This document shows, in pieces, positions 44,967 to 54,013 of a stretch of 64,000 nt of DNA. Where the stretch lies: assembly GCA_903642325.1 (NCBI GenBank), contig CAHJWM010000027.1:1-64000 (forward strand). The letters are read 5' to 3'. Each line of letters begins with the position of its first letter. The stretch's first letter is position 1. The notes under the pieces are model-generated. The model was not told the origin of the DNA and did not search any database. It worked only from the letters and a program-made list of their open reading frames with translations. Source of the stretch: Myxococcales bacterium. Its GTDB lineage: Bacteria; Myxococcota_A; Polyangia; Polyangiales; Polyangiaceae. A program made the translations under genes and the position numbers.

Positions 44967-47900
44967 GGCGAGCCGGGCGCAGGCTTGGCGTCGGGGCTCG
45001 GTGGCTTGAGCCGGAACCAGGCGACGTAAAGCGCCGGTAAAAACAAAAGCGTCAGCACGGTGCCGATGACGATGCCGCCGATCATTGCGTAGGCCATCGG
45101 GCCCCAAAACACTTCGCGTGCGATCGGAATGAGGGCGAGGCTCGCGGCGGCCGCGGTGAGCAGGATGGGCCGCATCCGGTGCTGCGTGGCCTCCGCGACC
45201 GCGTCCCAGGGCTCCCGGCCTTCGCTGCGAAGGTGTTCTATCTGAACCACCAGGATTACCGAGTTGCGGATCAAGATGCCGATCAGCGCTAGAACCCCGA
45301 GGATTGCCACGAAGCCGAGCGGAGCGCGCGTAGGCACGAGCGCGGTCACGACGCCGATCAGAGCCAGCGGCGCAACCGCGATCACCAGGAACAAGCGGGA
45401 GAAGCTCTGCAGCTGAATCATCAGCACGGTCATCATCACGAACACCATCAGGGGCGCCACGGCGGCGATCGGCGCTTGCGCTTTGCCGCTCTCCTCGACC
45501 GCACCGCCGAGCGCGATCGTGTAACCGACCGGCAATGTCCGCTGGAGTTGCGCAATTTTTGGCTGCAGGTCCTGCGCAATAGTCGGAGGCTGAGCATCAT
45601 TCAAGATGCCCGCCTTGATCGTGATGGTGGGTTGACGCGCTCGACGCCAAATGACTGGTTGCTCGACCTCGTAATGAAATGTGGCGATCGATTCTAACGG
45701 CACTGCCTGACCGTCCGCCGTCGAAACAGTGAGGCTGCGCAGGCGCTCGATCGACCCACGCTCGGCCGCGTTGGCGCGGATCACTACGTTCACGGAATAG
45801 ATGTCGTCCAAAACGTGCGTCACGATTTGCCCGCCGACGGTCGCATTCAGCACCGTGGAAATCGCCTCCGACGAAACCCCGAGCGCCCGCGCTTTATCCT
45901 GCTGCACGTCGACCTTCACGACGCGACTGGGCTCGTTCCAGTCGAAAACGGTGTTGCCCAAGGCCGGGTTGGACGAGAGCAAGTCAGCGACGCGGTTCGC
46001 GAGCTCTCGGACTTTCTGCACGTTCGGGCCACTCACCCGGTATTGCGTCGGGCGCCCCACGGGGGGACCGATATCCAGGAAATGGACGAACGCGTCAGTG
46101 CCCGGAAATTGCTTGTCGAGCCAAGCCTGCAAGGAAAGCTTGAGCGCATTACGCGCCTCGACGTTCTTGGTCAAGATAACCGTTTGTCCGAAGAACGGAT
46201 TTGGCGGCTGCACGTCGTAAGACAAGATGAAGCGAACCGCGCCTTGCCCGACGTACGAGCTGAAGTGATCGATCTTGTCGTTTCCGATCAGCTGATCGGT
46301 CTCGAAGCGGGTCATCTGCGCCTCGGTTTCGAAGATCGAAGCGTTCTGCGGCAGGCTCCAATCGACAATCAGCTCGGGTCGGTCGGAGCTTGGGAAGAAT
46401 TGCTGCTGCACGAACTTCATGCTGAAAAGTGAAAAGGCGAACGCCCCCACGGTCACGCCGACGGTGATCCAACGGTGCTTCATACAAATCAGCAGCAGGC
46501 CGTGGAATATCCGAGCCGGCCGGCTTGGCCCGGCTTCGTGCTTCTTCATCGTTTTGGGCAGCAACAAGACGCCCAAAAGTGGAGTGAACAGCACGGCCAC
46601 AATCCAGGAGACCACGAGCGAGACGGCGATGACGACGAACAACGTGAACGTGAACTCGCCTGCTGAGCTCGAGTTGAGCCCTACCGGTATGAAGCCCGCC
46701 ACCGTCACGAGGGTGCCCGTAAGCATCGGAAAAGCGGTAGACGTGTAAACGGCCGTGGCCGCCGTCTCGATCGGATCCCCAGCTTCGAGCCGCGCGACCA
46801 TCATCTCCACCGCGATCATCGCGTCGTCGACCAGCAAGCCGAGCGCGATGATCAACGCGCCGAGCGAGATCCGTTGCAGCGAGATGCCGACATATTGCAT
46901 CACCACGAACGTGATCGCGAGCACCAGCGGAATGGCCAACGCCACGACCAGCCCGGCGCGCAAACCCAGGCTCACGAAGCTGACCACGAGCACGATCGCC
47001 ACGGCCTCGAACAGGGCACGCACGAAACTCGAAACCGCGTCCTCCACGACCTGGGGTTGATCGGACACCAGGCGTACACCGACGCCAACGGGCAAGTTGC
47101 CCTCGACCCGCTGCATGTGCGCTTTCAGAGCTTTACCGAACTCGAGCAAGTTCGACGCGGGCCGCATGCCAATCGCGAGCCCGATCGCCGGCTGACCGTT
47201 GATTCGAAAGAGCGAGGTCGGCGGGTCGGCGTAGCCGCGAGAGATGGTCGCGATGTCGGCGAGGCGGAAGAAGCGATCGTTCAAGCGTAGGTTGATGCTG
47301 CGAACGCTGTCCCCAGAGTCGAACTGACCGCTGACACGGATTTGCACGCGTTCGGCGCCGGCTTCGACCACCCCGGTAGGCACGATGGCGTTTTGTGCCT
47401 TGAGCGCCGCAATGACCGCCTGCTGATTGATGCCAAAGGCGGCGAGCTTGGTCGGGGAAAACTCGAGGTACACGACCTCGTCCTGCGCTCCGATCAGCTC
47501 CACCTTACCGGCGTTCGGAATGGTCAGGATGCCTCGGCGCACGTCCTCGACATAATCCCGGAGCTGCCGCTGCGAGAGGCCGTCAGCGGTAAATGCATAA
47601 ACGTTACCGAACACGTCTCCGAAATCGTCGTTGAAAAACGGCCCACTGACGCCTTCGGGCAACGTCCCGGTGATATCACGCACCAAGTTGCGCGCACGCA
47701 GCCAGCTCTTGGTGACCGCTTCACCGCGAGTGGTATCCTTGAGAAATAGGAAAATCGTGGTCGACCCAGCGCTGGTGACACTCTTCGTGTAGTCGAGCGT
47801 GTCGAGCTGCTCGAGCTTCTTCTCGATGCGGTCCGTGACTTGTTCGATGACCTTTTCGGCGGGGGCGCCCGGCCACTGTGCGGTGATGACCATCGTTTTG

Positions 47901-48034
47901 ATGGTGAAGTTCGGATCCTCTTCGCGACCCAAATTGAGGTAAGCGAAGATGCCGAAGATGCTGAAGACCAGCATGAAGTACAGGACCATCGAGCGGTGAT
48001 GGAGCGCCCAGTCCGAGAGGTTGAAGGCCTTCAC
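44963..48034 (-). CDS. RND efflux permease (inner-membrane pump)
   Basis: 1023 residues, the full length of AcrB/TriC-type pumps. It begins FNLSDWALHHRSMVLYFMLV, contains the two large periplasmic loops and 12 membrane helices; the proton-relay aspartates lie in GLLVDDAMIAVEMM (about 408-409). Other marks are EREEDPNFTIKT-like REEDPNFTIKTMVI and LIGILIRNSVILVVQ. It exports drugs or metabolites using proton entry. ATGA overlap with the second adaptor. No outer-membrane TolC-type gene is next to it, so it must borrow one. Upstream order (two adaptors then pump) is as in TriABC of Pseudomonas. Confidence 0.95.
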   Translation of the reverse strand: MKAFNLSDWALHHRSMVLYFMLVFSIFGIFAYLNLGREEDPNFTIKTMVITAQWPGAPAEKVIEQVTDRIEKKLEQLDTLDYTKSVTSAGSTTIFLFLKDTTRGEAVTKSWLRARNLVRDITGTLPEGVSGPFFNDDFGDVFGNVYAFTADGLSQRQLRDYVEDVRRGILTIPNAGKVELIGAQDEVVYLEFSPTKLAAFGINQQAVIAALKAQNAIVPTGVVEAGAERVQIRVSGQFDSGDSVRSINLRLNDRFFRLADIATISRGYADPPTSLFRINGQPAIGLAIGMRPASNLLEFGKALKAHMQRVEGNLPVGVGVRLVSDQPQVVEDAVSSFVRALFEAVAIVLVVSFVSLGLRAGLVVALAIPLVLAITFVVMQYVGISLQRISLGALIIALGLLVDDAMIAVEMMVARLEAGDPIETAATAVYTSTAFPMLTGTLVTVAGFIPVGLNSSSAGEFTFTLFVVIAVSLVVSWIVAVLFTPLLGVLLLPKTMKKHEAGPSRPARIFHGLLLICMKHRWITVGVTVGAFAFSLFSMKFVQQQFFPSSDRPELIVDWSLPQNASIFETEAQMTRFETDQLIGNDKIDHFSSYVGQGAVRFILSYDVQPPNPFFGQTVILTKNVEARNALKLSLQAWLDKQFPGTDAFVHFLDIGPPVGRPTQYRVSGPNVQKVRELANRVADLLSSNPALGNTVFDWNEPSRVVKVDVQQDKARALGVSSEAISTVLNATVGGQIVTHVLDDIYSVNVVIRANAAERGSIERLRSLTVSTADGQAVPLESIATFHYEVEQPVIWRRARQPTITIKAGILNDAQPPTIAQDLQPKIAQLQRTLPVGYTIALGGAVEESGKAQAPIAAVAPLMVFVMMTVLMIQLQSFSRLFLVIAVAPLALIGVVTALVPTRAPLGFVAILGVLALIGILIRNSVILVVQIEHLRSEGREPWDAVAEATQHRMRPILLTAAAASLALIPIAREVFWGPMAYAMIGGIVIGTVLTLLFLPALYVAWFRLKPPSPDAKPAPGSP

Positions 48035-49104
48035 GGCCTCACCTCGCCTTCGACTCGCACGCGCTGGTTTTCGGTGAGGCCGTGAACGCCGGCGATGATC
48101 AAGCGGTCACCGTCCTTGATCCCCTGAAGCACCGTAGCTTCGGTCTGCGTGCGCCCGCCGAGCTCCACCGGCCGCTCTCGAGCGAGCCCCTCGTCCACGA
48201 CCCACACCGATGTCTTGCCGAACTTGTCCAAGATAGCGCTTGCAGGAATGCGCAGGACACGCGGCTCGTCCGCGGCCGTGGCGGCCAGGGTCGTCCCCGG
48301 CCGCACGCCGTACTTTTGCGGATCTTCGATGGCTATCCAGATCCGCCGCGTGCGCGTCAGCTCGTCGGCTTCCGGGTTGACTTGGCGCGCAGTGCCGCCG
48401 AGCTTCGCGCCGGGAGCGTCGGCGGGAGAAATTGTAAAGCGATCACCGACGTGCACGGTGCGGGCCGCGCTCTCCGGCAGATCGACGATCAGGTCGAGAG
48501 CGTCCGTACGAGCCACTTCGGCGACGACGCGCTGATCGTCGACCGTTTGACCCACCTCGAACGAAATGCGGGTCACGAAGCCGTCGAGCTCGGAACGCAG
48601 CACGCTGTACCCTAGATCTTCCCGCGCCTTTGCCAGGCGCGCCTGGCCCTCCCCGAGCTGCGCGGCGGCTACATCACGCGCGGAAAGAGCATCGTCGGCG
48701 CTGGACCGGGCGATACCCTGCTGCTCGAACAGCGCCGCGTTGCGAACGTGGAGGCGGCTCGAGTCCGAAAGGCGCGCGTTCAAGGACGTGATGTTCGCTT
48801 CCGCGGCGCGCATGGCGAAGAGCAGAGCCTGCGGATCGAGGGCCCCGATTTCTGCGCCAAGCTTCACGTGATCCCCGACGGAGGCCGAACGACGAATGAC
48901 TCTGCCGCCGACGCGGAAGGCGAGCTCCTGAACCCAACGCGGCTCGGCGGACCCGACGAACGCGGTGTGATCGGCGGGCCGCAATTCAACGAGCATGGTG
49001 AGCGCCGGCCGCACGACGGGAGGCCCCGGCTTTTCTTTCGAGCTGCACGCGCCCAAACCACTAGCGCCCAGTAAGAGTGCGCACGCCGCCAGTGCTCGCC
49101 TCAT
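48031..49104 (-). CDS. RND periplasmic adaptor (membrane fusion protein), second
   Basis: 357 residues. Lipoprotein signal LLLGASGLGAC at the N terminus; then barrel-sandwich hybrid (FRVGGRVIRRSASVGDHVKL, and GFVTRISFEVGQTVDDQ on return), alpha-hairpin (about 110-170) and beta-barrel domains, as in AcrA/TriB. ATG 49104 overlaps the stop of the upstream adaptor (ATGA); its own stop overlaps the pump start the same way. It bridges the pump to an outer-membrane channel. Confidence 0.92.
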   Translation of the reverse strand: MRRALAACALLLGASGLGACSSKEKPGPPVVRPALTMLVELRPADHTAFVGSAEPRWVQELAFRVGGRVIRRSASVGDHVKLGAEIGALDPQALLFAMRAAEANITSLNARLSDSSRLHVRNAALFEQQGIARSSADDALSARDVAAAQLGEGQARLAKAREDLGYSVLRSELDGFVTRISFEVGQTVDDQRVVAEVARTDALDLIVDLPESAARTVHVGDRFTISPADAPGAKLGGTARQVNPEADELTRTRRIWIAIEDPQKYGVRPGTTLAATAADEPRVLRIPASAILDKFGKTSVWVVDEGLARERPVELGGRTQTEATVLQGIKDGDRLIIAGVHGLTENQRVRVEGEVRP

Positions 49105-50189
49105 GCCGGCCCCTCGCTCGCAAAGGCGACCGCCTGAGCCGGCCGCAAACGGCTCGCGCCCTCGGTCACGACTAGCTCTCCATCCGCTAGGCCCTGGCGC
49201 ACCACGATGCTGCTCGAAGCGTAATTGTCCAGCATCACTCGGCGAAGCTTTACTTTCTTGCTGGCCGGATCGACCACCCAAACTGCTGGCTCCCCGTTAT
49301 CCGACGCGACCGCTGCAGAAGGCAGCGTCACGGTCTTCGAAGCTTTCAAGACCAAATTGCCCACTACCGCCGATTTCAAAGACATTTCCGGCGGAATGTT
49401 CTCGATTGCGACCTTCACGGTAACGGTCCCCGTCGCCCCGTCGACGAGGGGCGAGATCTCTCGAACTACGCCGCGAGCCTGGACACGCGGGTCATCCACC
49501 AGCGTCAGCTCGAGCGCTCGCCCGACTAGGGCATTCGCGGCGCCCTCTTGCACTTTGAACACAGCGTCCCGCGGTCCGGACTCTGCTAGCGAGAACACGG
49601 GAGCCCCCGCGGCAACGACCTGGCCGACCTCGACCGATCGGGTCGTAATGACGCCGGGCCGAGCGGCGCGGAGCTCGGTAAACGTTGCGGCATCGCGCGC
49701 CTTATCGAGGTCGGCTTGGGCGGCGGCGAAGGCGCCTTGGGCCGCGTGGAAATCGCGCTCCGCGGCATCGAATGCCGCCTCCGAAACGGCACTTTGCGCC
49801 AGCAATTGCCGTTCGCGCACGAACTCCAGCTGGGCTTGGCGGAGGGTCGATTGCGTCGCCAAGAGCGCCGCTTGGCTCACGGCGACGTCCGCCGCTGACT
49901 GACGGGAATCCAGGCGCGCGAGGACAGCGCGCGCGGCTACCGAGCTCCCGACGTCCACCCGGCGCTCGATCACCTTTCCGCCGACACGAAATGACAGCTC
50001 CTCTTCTACTTTGGCGCGAACCTCCCCGGTGAGAGACAGCACCGATTGTGAATCAGCGAGTGATACACGCACGACATTTACGTTAATCGGCCGGCGTTCT
50101 AGGCCAACTGCCCGCCGACAACCCGTGATCAACAGCGCAATGCTCAAAGCCACCCGCCCCAGAAAAATTCTATCAGCTCCGCGAGGCAT
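49101..50189 (-). CDS. RND periplasmic adaptor (membrane fusion protein), first
   Basis: 362 residues. Lipobox LITGC near residue 24; barrel-sandwich segment FRVGGKVIERRVDVGSSVAA, hairpin (about 100-165), return segment GVITTRSVEVGQVVAAGAPV and beta-barrel (about 215-300). It differs clearly from the following adaptor, so this is not a recent duplicate. Pumps with two adaptor genes (TriA and TriB with TriC) need both partners. First gene of the operon. Confidence 0.92.
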   Translation of the reverse strand: MPRGADRIFLGRVALSIALLITGCRRAVGLERRPINVNVVRVSLADSQSVLSLTGEVRAKVEEELSFRVGGKVIERRVDVGSSVAARAVLARLDSRQSAADVAVSQAALLATQSTLRQAQLEFVRERQLLAQSAVSEAAFDAAERDFHAAQGAFAAAQADLDKARDAATFTELRAARPGVITTRSVEVGQVVAAGAPVFSLAESGPRDAVFKVQEGAANALVGRALELTLVDDPRVQARGVVREISPLVDGATGTVTVKVAIENIPPEMSLKSAVVGNLVLKASKTVTLPSAAVASDNGEPAVWVVDPASKKVKLRRVMLDNYASSSIVVRQGLADGELVVTEGASRLRPAQAVAFASEGPA

Positions 50190-51049
50190 TGTTCAGTGCA
50201 TAGAACACAAGCCGGCTTTGTAAATTAGGCCCGAGTACCTGGGCCGGTTGATTCTGCTCACGGCGGGACTGTTTCGGGCCGGTGCGGTCGCCCGGACGGC
50301 CGCCGCGCAGCTGAGCCGAACGAGGCGGCGTCGGCTCCAGGCGCGCTAAACGGCAGGGCAAGAAAGTCGTTCGATCACTTCGCCCCCTGGAAACCGTGCA
50401 GGCCAGGTAGCGCGTGCCGTTGGGAAGATGTCCATCTTCGTAGCTGCACGAGCGAGGTAAAAGATTTTTTCATGGTCACGCGCCGCGTCCGAGCGCGGCA
50501 CAGCCTTCGGCGTCGCGTTCCGGTGCTCGCACAGACACTGCGCTGGCACCAAGGCCGAGCCCGCGATTTACCCCTACGAGTTTTGAGCCCAGGCCCACGC
50601 GTGTACCGGATCTGAAAAAAAACCCACTGCTCTCTGACTCATACACTTGGTCAGGCGAGCGCAATTTCGCGCGAGCACGGTCCACCCAGCGTGCGTCACG
50701 ACGAGGCCGCGCAAGAACATCCCGGTTCAGATTTGGGGCGCCGGAGCTGCCGCCCTCGCCGTCGCTCTATGAGCGCTCTCATGTCTCTCTCGCCAAGGGA
50801 AACGCCCGAAGCTGGCTCTAACGCCGTAAAATCTAGAACATGCAAAAGCCAATGGATCGACTGACCCGCGTTCGCGACGTAATGGACCGCACGACAGCAC
50901 TGTGGGCTCCGACTCGGACACTAGTTTTCGTTGGAGGCGTTTTGTGCGGATGGTCGCTGCTCGACGCCGAAGGCATTGCCGTCAACTTCCGCGCTACGCG
51001 ACCATCCACCCATTCAGACTTCACTGATCGACGGCGTAGCCACGCGGGC
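50190..51049. other. Long intergenic stretch
   Basis: Promoter side of the RND operon. It contains repeat copy C (50465-50522). A plus frame at 50840-51055 (71 residues) has one hydrophobic segment but no motif or ribosome-binding site, and I do not call it. Minus frames near 50346-50685 are artefacts of base composition. Confidence 0.45.
50465..50522 (+). repeat. Interspersed repeat, copy C
   Basis: Six T, CATGGTCACG, 22 bases from the end of GTCAC to the core, core AGCCTTCGGCGTC (50502-50514) and GCGTTCCGG. Same order and spacing as copies A, B and D. Confidence 0.65.
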
Positions 51050-51340
51050 CGCTAAGCCGCGAGCTCTTGACCATCGCACCATACGGTAAAACATGGTGAC
51101 GAACGTTCTCGACCGGCAGGAACCAAGCCGCACGTATAAGCATCCGCAAGGCGCTCGGTCCGCCAATAAGCCTTGGACATGCAGGATTCGGGCAATAGTT
51201 TCGATTTCCATGCACAGCAACGTCGCCGCGCGCCGACCCCGAGCGTCGGGGCGAACGAACACGCCCCCGAGCCAATGCGCCCAGCCGAGATAGTTAGCGC
51301 ACTTCGTGGGGTTTGAGCACCGGCATGGCAAAAACCGGTC
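51050..51340 (-). pseudogene. Frameshifted GNAT acetyltransferase remnant
   Basis: One frame reads YLGWAHWLGGVFVRPDARGR and LLCMEIETIARILHVQ, the acetyl-CoA-binding strand and helix of the GNAT fold, then CLYVRLG; the expected continuation WFLPVENVRHHVLPYGAMVK is in another minus frame, so a shift lies near 51125. The N-terminal half is missing. It is a different subfamily from the TacT-like remnant at 28690. Confidence 0.5.
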
Positions 51341-51581
51341 ATCGAGAGCAATGCGCGGGATGGCAACGCGCATGCGGCCGACTGCACGGTCATCTCGGCT
51401 GCGTCATCGTGCGGCGTGAGCACCGCGCGATGGTGAGCCCATCGTCGAACATCCACTCGCCGACGTACCGACGGCTTCCGGGGGGGTTCGCAATCGAGCG
51501 AGAGGGTGATGCGGGCTGGATCGGTGATACTCGTGTCTAGTGCCAGTGGGACACCATCTCCTCGGATCCGAGCGGCAGGGC

Positions 51582-51992
51582 TTACAGCGCAGCGTAGCGG
51601 GCGAACTTCTCGATCGCAGCGGCGCTTACGGGCGTAAAAAAATTGACGAGGTTGCCGTCCGGATCGCGGAACAGCAGCGAGCGGTTGCCCCAGGGCATGG
51701 TCGTCGGCTCTTGCAAGACCTCGCCGAGCCATGCGGCGACCTTGCGGTATTCGGCATCGACATCGGCGACCAAAAACTCCACGATGACTGACTGATTGGC
51801 GGCGGGGCGAGCGGCAAAAGCGGCGAACATTTTTAGGGTGCGTTCGCTGGCGATGGCCAGGGTACACGCAGGCGTCGCGATCTCGGCGAAATCCTCCGTG
51901 GCCCAGGTCGGCGCGGTGCCCGTGATTCGTCCGTAGAAGGTCACTAAACGCTGGATATCGCCGGTGATGATGCGAATTGAAACGAAGTTCAT
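51582..51992 (-). CDS. VOC (glyoxalase/bleomycin-resistance) family protein
   Basis: 136 residues. Two beta-alpha-beta modules: FVSIRIITGDIQRLVTFYGR at the start and EFLVADVDAEYRKVAAWLGE, with WGNRSLLFRDPDGNLVNFF at the end, the usual VOC signature. ACAGGAG 5 bases before ATG 51992 sets the start. Metal-binding residues cannot be assigned with confidence; these proteins act as small dioxygenases, isomerases or antibiotic-binding proteins. It diverges from a WYL regulator (79 bases), a common pair in which the regulator controls the VOC gene. Confidence 0.88.
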   Translation of the reverse strand: MNFVSIRIITGDIQRLVTFYGRITGTAPTWATEDFAEIATPACTLAIASERTLKMFAAFAARPAANQSVIVEFLVADVDAEYRKVAAWLGEVLQEPTTMPWGNRSLLFRDPDGNLVNFFTPVSAAAIEKFARYAAL

Positions 51993-52071
51993 GTCGGCTC
52001 CTGTCTTGTTCCTTTTTCTGTAGCCCGGGCCTACTGACAGCGTGGTGGCAGCAGTGTAGGTTGGGCTCGCG

Positions 52072-52770
52072 ATGCGCCGTTCGGAGCGATTGTTCGCCAT
52101 CATTCAAATGCTGCGCGGCAGGCGGCGCCCACTGACGGCGCAGCAACTGGCCACCGAGCTCGAGGTTGGGGTCCGCACCATCTATCGCGACATGGCGGAG
52201 CTCGCTGCACAGCGCGTGCCGATCCGCGGTGAGGCGGGCACGGGTTACGTGATCGACGCCGGGTACGATTTACCGCCGCTGATGTTGACCCCGGACGAGC
52301 TCGAGGCCGCTCTGCTCGGCGCAGCCCTGGTCACTCAGCGTGGCGACGCTGCCCTCGCGCGTGGCGCTCGTAGTCTCATCGACAAGCTCGCCGAGTCGGT
52401 CCCCAAGCACTTGCGCCCGACGCTGCTGGACGCGAGCCTTCGCCCCGCACGCCCGCGCAGCGCCATCGCGGACGGCGTCGATATCGGCCCGATTCGCGCG
52501 GCGATCCGCGAAGGGCTCAAGGTCGAGATCGCTTATGCAGATGACGCCGGCAAGCCAACCACGCGCACCATCTGGCCCTTCACGGTCGCCTACACCGAAG
52601 ACGTCCGCATCATCGCCGCCCACTGCGAGCTGCGCCAAGGGTTCCGTCACTTCCGCACCGATCGCATCCGCAATGCCCGCGTCCTCCCCGCAAAATACCC
52701 CGAGTCACAGCGATCTCTGCGAAAGCGCTGGGAGCTCGAGTTTCCGCTCCGCCTCGATGGCAATCGCTAG
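52072..52770 (+). CDS. YafY-type regulator with HTH and WYL domains
   Basis: 232 residues. N-terminal DeoR-like helix-turn-helix (RLFAIIQMLRGRRRPLTAQQ, LATELEVGVRTIYRDMAEL), then GTGYVIDAGYDLPPLMLTPD and ELEAALLGA, the family hallmark. The WYL domain lies at about 140-230 (IAYADDAGKPTTRTIWPF). WYL domains bind nucleic acid or a nucleotide ligand. It is the divergent partner of the VOC gene. Confidence 0.93.
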   Translation: MRRSERLFAIIQMLRGRRRPLTAQQLATELEVGVRTIYRDMAELAAQRVPIRGEAGTGYVIDAGYDLPPLMLTPDELEAALLGAALVTQRGDAALARGARSLIDKLAESVPKHLRPTLLDASLRPARPRSAIADGVDIGPIRAAIREGLKVEIAYADDAGKPTTRTIWPFTVAYTEDVRIIAAHCELRQGFRHFRTDRIRNARVLPAKYPESQRSLRKRWELEFPLRLDGNR

Positions 52771-53041
52771 CGTCGCAGGAGCTAAATTCGGAAAGCGTTT
52801 GAAGGGGCCTGCGGCGTAAAAGCGGCCGCAGATCTTGGAGATCTTGGCCGAAAACGGCGGCCATAGCTGCAGTCAGCTCACGGTGCCCAAGGGCCGCGCG
52901 GCCGACGGACCCGAGGTGCTGCTGCGACCTGACGACCTGCTCGAGCTCTTTCCGGGTCGGGGGCGCCGTTCAGCCTCGCTATCCGAGTCGCCATCGGTAG
53001 CACGTCGATGAGGCGAATCCCGCCCGGCACTGGGCGTCGCA

Positions 53042-54013
53042 TCAGTTCGCGTGCAGGGGGACCTCGAGCCAGTCGGCGCCGCCGCGGTTGTCGTGGACAA
53101 CGGCCCAGAGCAAATATTCACCGGCGGTCTGGGGCGCGTGAAAATCGTCGCCGGTGTTTGGGGTACGGCCTCCGTGAGTGTCATACAGGATGACAGTCTC
53201 GTTCTTTGGTTTTCCGGCGGTGACGTAGTAGTCGACCCAGATCTCTTCTTTCAAGGGGTCCCCACTGGCGTCCCTGTTTGCCGGAGTGAGCTCTTGATTC
53301 GCTTCCAGCACGACCGTGTCGAGGGGCGTGGTCGGGCAATCATCGATTTTGCCCTGCGTGCAGTGTTCGACGGTCACACCTAAATCTGGGTCGACCGGGG
53401 CTCCTCCCTGGGTGAGGCGAGTGATGACGGGGTTCGCGTTGGTTTCCTCGCTGAACGAATAGACGAGCGAATAGCTGAAGACGAAATCGTTCGCGTCGAG
53501 CTGAGTCTGGTGGTCGTCGAAGCAACCGAATGGGAGGGCGTCGGGAGCGCCGCCGGAAACGGGCGCCATGTACTGAACGTGGCCCGCGCACGCCATACTA
53601 AACACCACGGCGACGCCGTAAGCATCGCCACTTTGCGGCGCCGCATGAGTGGTGATGACGTCAGCGGGTAAGTCGAACGAAAAGCTCGTCCCCATATCGA
53701 GTCGCGGGGTCAAGTCTATGCCTGGCTTGAAGGTCTTGGCAAAACCAGGGAAGCAGTTGTAGTAAGCGTCGTTCAGCGGGTTGATGCACGGGGTCGTGAA
53801 CCAAAAGACGTCCATCGGTTCGGGCTTGCTGGGGCGGCCGTCGAACGCGAGAATATCGAGCTTGACGGTGTCGCCCGGAGCGCCGTAGGGTTTGTCCGCA
53901 CGTGTTGCGAGAACGCGCACGCTCTTGACCTCGCTCGGCGGGTCGAAGCTTGGACTGCAACCGATACCCGCGCTCATCAGCGCGAGCAACAGGAGTTGTG
54001 CTTTGAGCATCAC
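53042..54013 (-). CDS. Lipoprotein associated with a TonB-dependent receptor
   Basis: 323 residues from GTG 54013 (or ATG 54010). Lipobox SAGIGC; mature part beta-rich, with Cys pairs (TTPCINPLNDAYYNCF, GCFDDHQTQ). No family recognised. It begins immediately after the receptor stop (TAA 54016-54014), so it is the last gene of the ExbB-ExbD-TonB-receptor operon. By analogy with surface lipoproteins paired with TonB receptors, it may bind the imported substrate. Confidence 0.8.
   Translation of the reverse strand: MMLKAQLLLLALMSAGIGCSPSFDPPSEVKSVRVLATRADKPYGAPGDTVKLDILAFDGRPSKPEPMDVFWFTTPCINPLNDAYYNCFPGFAKTFKPGIDLTPRLDMGTSFSFDLPADVITTHAAPQSGDAYGVAVVFSMACAGHVQYMAPVSGGAPDALPFGCFDDHQTQLDANDFVFSYSLVYSFSEETNANPVITRLTQGGAPVDPDLGVTVEHCTQGKIDDCPTTPLDTVVLEANQELTPANRDASGDPLKEEIWVDYYVTAGKPKNETVILYDTHGGRTPNTGDDFHAPQTAGEYLLWAVVHDNRGGADWLEVPLHAN

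Noticed and set aside
50840-51055. Small membrane protein of 71 residues
   Set aside because: One short hydrophobic segment only, no ribosome-binding site, and the end overlaps a GNAT remnant.
51052-52146. 364-codon minus-strand frame
   Set aside because: It runs through the VOC gene out of frame and into the WYL gene; composition is Arg/His-rich and only the GNAT remnant part, in other frames, makes sense.
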